Below are positions 25,652-32,365 of a DNA stretch of 35,310 nt, in pieces. Below the pieces are notes generated by a model. That model was not told the DNA's origin. It did no database searches and saw only the letters and a list, made by a program, of their open reading frames with translations. Each line of letters starts with the position of its first letter. The stretch's first letter is position 1. The translations under genes and the position numbers were made by a program. Source of the DNA: Desulfobacterales bacterium (GTDB lineage: Bacteria; Desulfobacterota; Desulfobacteria; Desulfobacterales; JASJAZ01); the NCBI GenBank assembly GCA_030066785.1, contig JASJAZ010000062.1, positions 1 through 35,310 on the forward strand, written 5' to 3'.

Positions 25652-26797
25652 ATGAGTTTTCCATCTGAAAACGTGCCGTTTCAATACGAACTCATCGAGA
25701 ATAAGATGGGTGACGTAACCATTCTTTTGAAAGGTCGAATGGATAAAGAGGCTGCGGGCACTTTTCTTAGGCAGATTCACAAATTGATAAAATCGAAAGT
25801 ATCTTCATCGTTGTCCGTCGATATCGAATCACTTAACTATTTCGATGATTACGGTGCCTTGGCTCTGATGGAAATCAAAGAATGCATCAAATCAATCGAC
25901 AAACAATTCAAACTCATCGGCACCAATGATCGCGTGATATCTATTCTGAATCTTTTTGACCGAAACCTTCAAGCGCCAAACGATATCAAAACCCCACCAA
26001 CAACCCGCAATCCACTTGTCCTTGTCGGCGAATCGAGTCTGAAACACTTTTTCAATATTCGATACATGCTGTCATTTGTTGGATCCGTTGCCTTGGCATT
26101 CCTTCAAATCATCATCCATCCGAAATCGTTGCGATATGGCGACACATTGACATGTATGGAAAAAACCGGGGTGGCCGCCGTACCGATTGTCGGGCTCATC
26201 AGTTTTTTACTTGGGCTGATAATGGCCTTTATGTCATCAATCCAACTGCAGCAGTTCGGGGCCAATATTTATGTCGCTTCGCTAGTCGCCATCGCGATGG
26301 TTTCGGAGCTGGGGCCTATAATGACAGCCATTGTTGTTGCAGGTCGCTCCGGATCAGCCTTTGCGGCTGAAATCGGTACCATGAAAATTTCCGAGGAGGT
26401 TGATGCCCTTTACACAATGGGCTTTAATCCAACTTTGTTCTTGGCAGTGCCGCGGATTGTGGCATCCTTGATTGTGGTACCAATATTGGCCCTTTTTTCT
26501 GATATATTTGCCATTGCCGGAGGTTTGACCGTCGGGGTTTTAATGTTAGATTTAACCGCCAGTTCTTATATTAGCCAAACAATTGAAACGTTAACGCTAT
26601 TTGAAGTAACATGGGGATTGATGAAAAGCATGGTTTTTGCCCTCTTGATTTCCTGGGTGGGGTGCTTGCGCGGTTTTCAGGTTCGCGGTGGGGCTGCTGC
26701 AGTGGGCAATGCCGCTACGTCAGCAGTTGTGACCAGTATTTTTTTAATCATTCTTTTTGATTCTCTATTTGCCATCATCCGAACCTATTGGGGGTAA
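25652..26797 (+). CDS. mlaE: MlaE-family lipid ABC permease with an N-terminal STAS domain
   Basis: Inner-membrane permease of an Mla/MCE phospholipid transporter. 381 residues against ~260 for enterobacterial MlaE. The extra ~110 N-terminal residues are a STAS domain (DVTILLKGRMDKEAAGTFL, SLSVDIESLNYFDDYGALAL), which replaces the separate MlaB protein. The permease part from about residue 125 has five to six membrane helices and the conserved segment GPIMTAIVVAGRSGSAFAAEIGTM with KISEEVDAL, the coupling helix typical of MlaE. It is followed by the ATPase after 10 bases. No strong Shine-Dalgarno was seen at its ATG. Confidence 0.92.
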   Translation: MSFPSENVPFQYELIENKMGDVTILLKGRMDKEAAGTFLRQIHKLIKSKVSSSLSVDIESLNYFDDYGALALMEIKECIKSIDKQFKLIGTNDRVISILNLFDRNLQAPNDIKTPPTTRNPLVLVGESSLKHFFNIRYMLSFVGSVALAFLQIIIHPKSLRYGDTLTCMEKTGVAAVPIVGLISFLLGLIMAFMSSIQLQQFGANIYVASLVAIAMVSELGPIMTAIVVAGRSGSAFAAEIGTMKISEEVDALYTMGFNPTLFLAVPRIVASLIVVPILALFSDIFAIAGGLTVGVLMLDLTASSYISQTIETLTLFEVTWGLMKSMVFALLISWVGCLRGFQVRGGAAAVGNAATSAVVTSIFLIILFDSLFAIIRTYWG

Positions 26798-26807
26798 ATA
26801 TCGTTTA

Positions 26808-27584
26808 ATGACAACCCAATCGATCATTAAAGTAAAAAATTTAATCGGTGGATATGGCGAAGAGGTCATTCTGAACAACATTAATTTTGATGTTAAAGAA
26901 AGTGAAATTTTGGTCATTTTAGGTGGTAGTGGCTGCGGGAAATCCACCCTATTACGACATATGGTGGGCCTTAATAGACCAATGGGAGGCAATATCTATG
27001 TTGACGGCGTCGATATTGCGTCTTGTCACGATGCTGAATTTAAGAAAACCTTAAAAAAAATTGGCATTCTATTCCAAGGTGCAGCCTTGTTTGGCTCTAT
27101 GACCGTGGCCGAAAATATCGCTCTGCCGATTTTGGAATATACGGATTTGCCCAAAAAATCGATTAAAAACCTTATTCGCATGAAACTATCGCTGGTGGAA
27201 CTTGATGGATATGAAAACCATCTGCCTTTTGAGCTAAGCGGCGGGATGAAAAAACGCGCCGGATTAGCCCGGGCCCTCGCCATTAATCCCAAAATCCTTT
27301 TTTTAGATGAACCTTCGGCGGGACTCGATCCGATCACTTCAGCTGAAATTGACCAACTCATTCTGCATATTAACAAAGTGCTCGGTACCACCGTCGTAAT
27401 TGTAACCCATGAACTTGCCAGCATTTTTGCAGTGGCCCAACGGGTTGTGATGTTAGATAAAAAGAAAAAAGGCATCATCGCCGAAGGTGATCCCAAATTT
27501 TTAAAACAACATAGTGAAAACGAAACTGTAAAAGCCTTTTTTAACCGCACTTCCAAGTCTGCAATTCAACCTGACAGGAATTAG
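26808..27584 (+). CDS. mlaF: MlaF-family lipid ABC transporter ATPase
   Basis: ATP-hydrolysing subunit of the MCE lipid transporter. 258 residues from ATG 26808. The reading frame extends upstream to 26757, but that start would lie deep in the permease gene, so I use the internal ATG that follows the permease stop by 10 bases. Motifs: Walker A GGSGCGKST at 39-47, Q-loop GILFQGAALF, ABC signature LSGGMKKRAGLARAL, Walker B ILFLDEPSAGLDP, and switch His in VIVTHEL. It is followed by the MCE-domain gene after three bases. Confidence 0.93.
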   Translation: MTTQSIIKVKNLIGGYGEEVILNNINFDVKESEILVILGGSGCGKSTLLRHMVGLNRPMGGNIYVDGVDIASCHDAEFKKTLKKIGILFQGAALFGSMTVAENIALPILEYTDLPKKSIKNLIRMKLSLVELDGYENHLPFELSGGMKKRAGLARALAINPKILFLDEPSAGLDPITSAEIDQLILHINKVLGTTVVIVTHELASIFAVAQRVVMLDKKKKGIIAEGDPKFLKQHSENETVKAFFNRTSKSAIQPDRN

Positions 27585-27587
27585 GTA

Positions 27588-28526
27588 ATGGCTACCATAA
27601 GAACCAAATTCATCGTGGGATTGTTTGTTACAAGTGGTATCGTTTTAACCATCGTCGCAATTGTTTGGTTGGGCATGTCGCATTATCTCGAAAAAGGGCA
27701 TTATCAGGTCGCCTATTTCAATGAATCAGTTCAAGGTCTGGATAAGGATTCGCCGGTTAAATATCGTGGCGTCACCATCGGGAGGGTGGAAAGCATTGGG
27801 GTTGCACCGGATGCCAATCTCATACAGGTCATTTTAAAAATCGAATCGCCTTTGATCCCGGGAGACTATTTAGAGGATATGGTGGCCCAACTGAAATCTG
27901 TTGGGATTACCGGTATTATGTATGTCGAATTGGAACGCAAAAAACCTGATGAAAAGGATCTTTCGCCCAAGCGATCGTTTCCCTCCCGCTATCCGGTGGT
28001 GGCGACCAAGCCATCTGAGGTTCGCAGGTTTCTTGATGAATTGGAAAAAGTCCTGCGCAATGTCAGCGCCATTGACCTCAAAGGGATTTCAGATCGCTTG
28101 AAACAGAGTTTAGATAAAATGAACGTTTCCTTAGTACGATTAGATTCCATGATGAGGGCGGATGACTTTCAACGTCTGATGGCATCATTTGAAAACGCGG
28201 CCAATTCGATTACCCGACTTGCCACCCGTGCCGATGGCACTGTGCAACGACTGGATCATGCTATTACCACGAATGAAGAGGAATTGGCTACCATCATTCA
28301 AGATCTCCAAGCATCCATGAAAAATGCCAGCGACTTTTTGGGTGAAGGCGTTGGTTTAATTAAAAACCAAGATGAGAAATTGTCGCGGGTGCAACAACAT
28401 TTACTCATGACCTTAAAAAATTTAGAGCGGGCCAGCGAGAACCTCAACCGTTTTTCGGAAATGGTGGCCGACCAGCCATCGCAATTACTTTTCGGCCAAC
28501 CGCCGCCTCCCCGCAAAGTAGATTAG
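27588..28526 (+). CDS. mlaD: MCE-domain lipid-binding protein, MlaD family
   Basis: 312 residues with an N-terminal inner-membrane anchor (about residues 8-28: FIVGLFVTSGIVLTIVAIVW) and one MCE domain at ~35-115 (VAYFNESVQGLDKDSPVKYR, GVTIGRVESIGV, LKSVGITGIMYVEL). The long C-terminal region of about 150 residues is helical, with coiled-coil-like character, and ends in a Pro-rich tail. In this family MCE domains form hexameric rings in the periplasm that carry phospholipid between membranes. It is three bases after the ATPase gene, so co-translation is likely. Confidence 0.92.
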   Translation: MATIRTKFIVGLFVTSGIVLTIVAIVWLGMSHYLEKGHYQVAYFNESVQGLDKDSPVKYRGVTIGRVESIGVAPDANLIQVILKIESPLIPGDYLEDMVAQLKSVGITGIMYVELERKKPDEKDLSPKRSFPSRYPVVATKPSEVRRFLDELEKVLRNVSAIDLKGISDRLKQSLDKMNVSLVRLDSMMRADDFQRLMASFENAANSITRLATRADGTVQRLDHAITTNEEELATIIQDLQASMKNASDFLGEGVGLIKNQDEKLSRVQQHLLMTLKNLERASENLNRFSEMVADQPSQLLFGQPPPPRKVD

Positions 28527-28582
28527 GTTTCATCAATTAGTTGAATGCAATTGATATCATTGCTCAATTATGGAGATAGCTA

Positions 28583-29206
28583 ATGATCACAGCGCATGGA
28601 AAATTATTAAGTCTGCTGCTAATTTTGCTTTTGATAATAGCTGCATGTACGAGCGTAAAACATCCCGACCCTAAAATAAGTTACTATACATTCGAATATC
28701 AACTCGATGTGGCGCCACAGCCAAAACTGTTAGATGCGGTTCTCAAGATTGACCGTTTCCAGACGGCCCCCATGTATAATTCCAATCGAATTTCGTTCAG
28801 GGAACAACCGTTTGAACGAGGGGCTTATAACTATCATAAATGGCGGGCTTATCCCGGAGATCTGATCAGCCATTTTCTGGCCCGGGATTTAAATCATTCC
28901 ATGCTGTTTAAGGCGGTGCTTACTACCGATAGCCGTTTTACACCAACCCATATCATGGAAGGTTCGGTCGATGAGTTCTATGAGCAAAGCGCTGACGGCA
29001 AATGCCAGGCGGTCTTATCGGTCAGCGTGACGTTGTTGGCCGCTGATGAGCCCGATATCGCCAAACGAATCATTTTTCATAACCGTTATCGCGCCATCAA
29101 AGATTGTGCCACGAATACACCACAAGCATTGGCCGAAGCCATGAGTCAAGCAATGGCGTCGATTTCGCAGCAAGTAATTGCCGACACCTACCACTATTTA
29201 TCATAG
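28583..29206 (+). CDS. ABC-type transport auxiliary lipoprotein (PqiC/YmbA-like)
   Basis: 207 residues. The signal peptide ends in a lipobox, IIAAC, with the lipidated Cys at 22. The rest has the pattern of the transport auxiliary lipoproteins that pair with MCE proteins (short beta segments such as LKIDRFQTAPMYNSNRISFR, and a C-terminal AMSQAMASISQQ helix). It would be anchored to the inner leaflet of the outer membrane and receive lipid from the MCE tube. It is the fourth gene of the mla cluster, 56 bases after mlaD, with GGAGA before the ATG. No periplasmic MlaC-type shuttle is present in the cluster. Confidence 0.8.
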   Translation: MITAHGKLLSLLLILLLIIAACTSVKHPDPKISYYTFEYQLDVAPQPKLLDAVLKIDRFQTAPMYNSNRISFREQPFERGAYNYHKWRAYPGDLISHFLARDLNHSMLFKAVLTTDSRFTPTHIMEGSVDEFYEQSADGKCQAVLSVSVTLLAADEPDIAKRIIFHNRYRAIKDCATNTPQALAEAMSQAMASISQQVIADTYHYLS

Positions 29207-29226
29207 CCAATATTTATCATAGCCAA
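29195..29226 (+). repeat. 16-bp tandem duplication over the lipoprotein stop codon
   Basis: TATTTATCATAGCCAA occurs twice without interruption (29195-29210 and 29211-29226). The first copy holds the lipoprotein stop codon (TAG 29204-29206). It looks like a replication-slippage duplication without effect on the protein. Confidence 0.85.
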
Positions 29227-29250
29227 GCTAACTCTACGATCCGTCCACCA

Positions 29251-30261
29251 TCAATCCGGAAAGCGGTAAATTGTGGCCCCCCAGGTCAGCCCGGATCCTA
29301 ATCCGAGAAACATCACCGCGTTTCCAGCGCCAATGATATTGGCCTCAATTGCTTCGTCAAACGCCATGGGAATACTGGCGGCTGTGGTGTTGCCGTAATG
29401 CTGGATATTATGAAAAACTTTGGATGCCGGCAATTGCATGGCTTTTTGAAAGCCTTGGTTGATGCGCATGTTGGCCTGATGGGGAATGAACAAATCAATG
29501 TCTTCAGTATCCATTTGGGCTTTGGCCAAGGTCTCCTTGGCAACCTCTGGAAGGCGGCGGACTGCGTTTTTAAAAACCGCCCGACCATCCATGGTTGGAT
29601 AGTGCCGACCGCTTTTCAGCATTTCCTCTGTCAAGCTGGGCCTCAACCGGTGGGAAGGTAATTCGAGCATTAAGCTTTCCGCCAGCTCACCTTGGGCATG
29701 CAGGGTTGTCGCCAAAAAACCGATGGGAGCATCGGTTTCAATTCCTTCCAGACACACCGCCCCCGCACCATCGCCAAACAATACCGCTACATCGCGACCG
29801 CGGGTGGAAATATCCAAACCGGTACTATGGACCTCAGCGCCTACGAATAGAATCCGTTGATACACACCTGCGCGGATATACGCATCGGCAATGCTCATTC
29901 CGTACACAAACCCCGAGCATTGTTGACGAATGTCCAAAGCGGGGGTTGTATTTAATCCCAGTTTATGCTGCAGTAAGCAGCCGGAGCCGGGAAAATATAT
30001 ATCGGGACTAAGGGTTGCAAAAATAATTAATTCAATGTCTTGCGGCTCCCAACCAGCGCGATCCAGGGCGATGCGGGCCGCTTCAAAGCCTAAATCCGAA
30101 GAACCAACCCCGCCCTCTTCCGGCACCCAGTGACGCTTTTCAATACCACTGCGCTGTCGAATCCATTCGTCTGAAGTATCCATCCATTGTTCTAAATCTT
30201 GGTTGGTAACCGCCCGCGGAGGTACATAGCGACCGGTGCCTGCAATGATTGTCTTTTCCAT
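29251..30261 (-). CDS. fabH: Beta-ketoacyl-ACP synthase III
   Basis: Condenses an acyl-CoA primer with malonyl-ACP to start fatty-acid synthesis. 336 residues from ATG 30261; an in-frame TTG at 30276 would add five residues, but AAAGG lies at a normal distance before the ATG. The triad is complete: Cys115 in IRQQCSGFVYG, His261 in FIPHQANMRIN, Asn291 in HYGNTTAAS. Other family segments are RSGIEKRHW and FGDGAGAVCLEG. It is downstream of recD on the same strand after 11 bases and is not in a fab gene cluster, so it may be a second copy or a specialised KAS III (inference). Confidence 0.92.
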   Translation of the reverse strand: MEKTIIAGTGRYVPPRAVTNQDLEQWMDTSDEWIRQRSGIEKRHWVPEEGGVGSSDLGFEAARIALDRAGWEPQDIELIIFATLSPDIYFPGSGCLLQHKLGLNTTPALDIRQQCSGFVYGMSIADAYIRAGVYQRILFVGAEVHSTGLDISTRGRDVAVLFGDGAGAVCLEGIETDAPIGFLATTLHAQGELAESLMLELPSHRLRPSLTEEMLKSGRHYPTMDGRAVFKNAVRRLPEVAKETLAKAQMDTEDIDLFIPHQANMRINQGFQKAMQLPASKVFHNIQHYGNTTAASIPMAFDEAIEANIIGAGNAVMFLGLGSGLTWGATIYRFPD

Positions 30262-30272
30262 GCACAAACCTT

Positions 30273-32180
30273 TCAATCTCCACTTTTATTCGTTATATTC
30301 GGATGATTCCACAATGCATCGCGCAGTCCTGATGCGCGCTGCACCGGTCTGTTTACGGCAGAGCGTAACACATTTGCCTGACCCCAAATAGATATTTTTT
30401 TCCGAGCCCGGGTTACAGCTGTATAGAGGAGTTCGCGCGTCAGTACCGGATAATCCATTTCCGGCAGCAAGAGCATAACTTCCTCAAATTCAGATCCCTG
30501 GCTTTTGTGTACCGTCATGGCAAAAACAGTGTCATGCGCTGGCAGCTGATGCGGTAAAATTCGTCTTGCATTACCATCCGTTCCTCGAAAAAAAACACTG
30601 GATTCATGATTGCCCAACTGCAGATCATTAACAACAATACCAATATCACCATTAAAAAGGCCCAGCTTATAGTCATTGGCTGTAATCATGACTGGTTTGC
30701 CGGGATACCAGTAATTATCTGTGTTTTCGTAACCAGAAACGATGGGATTGGATGCGATTAAGCCGGAATCCCGCAAAATTGCTTCGGCAAAACCATTAAT
30801 GGTTTTTACGCCAAATGGTCCGAAATTTACGGCGCATAGAATTCTAAATCGGTTGAAAGCTTCCAAAGCGACTAAGGGATCTTTTGCTGCAAGATAATCG
30901 GAATAGCCGATCATTATTTTTTCGGCAAGAATTTGAAAAAAACTGTTCATATTTGCCTGATGCCACTTAATTTCGTGGGGTTCTGATTTTAAATAATCGA
31001 TTAACCCACTGTCATTTCCTTCTGTTATCAATCGGCTTAGATGGCCAATGCCACTTTCAGAAGGAAAGCGATAATTTTTCTGAAGTATGACAATACAGTC
31101 TTGCAGGCCACTGGAAGACGTCTCAGTTTCGATGGTTTTGGGCATTTTTTTCTGTGTGATGGTTTCCAATAAACGGCTATATGTTTTGGAAAATACCTGG
31201 ACTTTGCCGCAAGCACAGATATCACCTAATATGGCGCCGGCTTCAACGGACGCAAGCTGGTCTTTATCACCGATTAGAATTACTTTTGTATTCAATGGCA
31301 GTGCTTGGATGAGTTTAGACATTAGGGGTAAATCTACCATTGAAGCTTCATCCACAATCACCACATCTGCTGGTAGCAAGCGTTCAGCATTAAATTTAAA
31401 AGATGTAGATCCGGGTATGGGTTGTAACATTCTATGGATGGTAAACGCCTCGGCCGGCATCGCCGATATTATGCTGTTGTTATAATGTAAATTCAGTTTA
31501 GCGGTTTGAATGGCATCCACCAGCCGGGCAGCAGCTTTTCCAGTGGGTGCTGCCAAATAAATACGATTTGTTTCAAAATCAAACAGTTTAATCAACACCG
31601 CCAAAATCTTAGGTATTAACGAGGTCTTGCCGGTACCCGGTCCGCCGGAGATAATGCACACAGATTGCAGTACACTCGTTAGCACCGCGATTCTCTGCCA
31701 ATCAGGCTTTGATGTTTCTGCACCAAGAAAAACTTGATCGATTTCCGCTGTTAATTGATCCAGATCGACAGCGATTGATTTGCAATTAACACGCTTACGA
31801 AGTGATTTGACCAACAACTGTTCATATTCCCAGTACCGGTATAGATACAGCCGATTTTTTTCATCTAAGATTAGCGGACAAACATCACCCGGCTGACCGA
31901 TAACCGGACAGCCCCTGAGGATTTTGTTCCATTCGGCAAGGGACGGCCCTAATATGGAATCATTTACAGTTTCATTTTTTAGCAGTTGCTTTTCAGCCCA
32001 AAAGGATAAATCGAGGCACACATTTCCCATTGCCGTTGCGCGACTCAGCAAAGCGGCGGTCAGGTATAGCAGGGGTTTATCAGAGGTTGCAAAATCTGCA
32101 ATAAACTTGGCGAAATGAACATCAAAGCTTGAAAAATCGTCATTTTGTTGCAGATTTATCGCAATATCATTATTAATCAT
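30273..32180 (-). CDS. recD: Exodeoxyribonuclease V alpha subunit (RecD helicase)
   Basis: 5'-3' helicase of RecBCD, which resects double-strand breaks. 635 residues, near the usual ~610. Motifs: Walker A GGPGTGKTSLIPK at about residues 175-187, motif Ia LAAPTGKAAARL, DEAD-like motif II VVIVDEASMVDLPL, motif III LIGDKDQLASVEAGAILGD, and the C-terminal motifs AMTVHKSQGSEFEEVMLLLP and LLYTAVTRARKKISIWG. It lies 185 bases downstream of recB on the same strand. The first ~150 residues are the RecB-contacting region. Confidence 0.93.
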   Translation of the reverse strand: MINNDIAINLQQNDDFSSFDVHFAKFIADFATSDKPLLYLTAALLSRATAMGNVCLDLSFWAEKQLLKNETVNDSILGPSLAEWNKILRGCPVIGQPGDVCPLILDEKNRLYLYRYWEYEQLLVKSLRKRVNCKSIAVDLDQLTAEIDQVFLGAETSKPDWQRIAVLTSVLQSVCIISGGPGTGKTSLIPKILAVLIKLFDFETNRIYLAAPTGKAAARLVDAIQTAKLNLHYNNSIISAMPAEAFTIHRMLQPIPGSTSFKFNAERLLPADVVIVDEASMVDLPLMSKLIQALPLNTKVILIGDKDQLASVEAGAILGDICACGKVQVFSKTYSRLLETITQKKMPKTIETETSSSGLQDCIVILQKNYRFPSESGIGHLSRLITEGNDSGLIDYLKSEPHEIKWHQANMNSFFQILAEKIMIGYSDYLAAKDPLVALEAFNRFRILCAVNFGPFGVKTINGFAEAILRDSGLIASNPIVSGYENTDNYWYPGKPVMITANDYKLGLFNGDIGIVVNDLQLGNHESSVFFRGTDGNARRILPHQLPAHDTVFAMTVHKSQGSEFEEVMLLLPEMDYPVLTRELLYTAVTRARKKISIWGQANVLRSAVNRPVQRASGLRDALWNHPNITNKSGD

Positions 32181-32225
32181 TTACATTAAATAATATTCAT
32201 ATTATTCTTTTATTATTATAATTTT

Positions 32226-32351
32226 CTATTTTCTTTTAATCACTTTTACAATTTGCTTGCAAGATCCGGTTTGTGCGTCTGCGCGCCTGACAAAATAATA
32301 CTTTCCGCTTAATGGCATTGCAGCTAACAACCGATTGATCACGGCATGCAT
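32226..32351 (-). CDS. Possible 41-residue basic protein between recB and recD
   Basis: A short frame, ATG 32351 to TAG 32226, starts 14 bases after the recB stop. The product is strongly basic (MHAVINRLLAAMPLSGKYYF at the start, ending KVIKRK). No clear Shine-Dalgarno was seen. It fills most of an otherwise unusual gap in a recB-recD pair. It may well be chance. Confidence 0.2.
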   Translation of the reverse strand: MHAVINRLLAAMPLSGKYYFVRRADAQTGSCKQIVKVIKRK

Positions 32352-32365
32352 TGCTGATCTTGGAT

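Noticed and set aside
27026-27556. Minus-strand frame of 176 codons opposite mlaF
   Set aside because: The plus-strand ATPase has all ABC motifs; the opposite frame has none.
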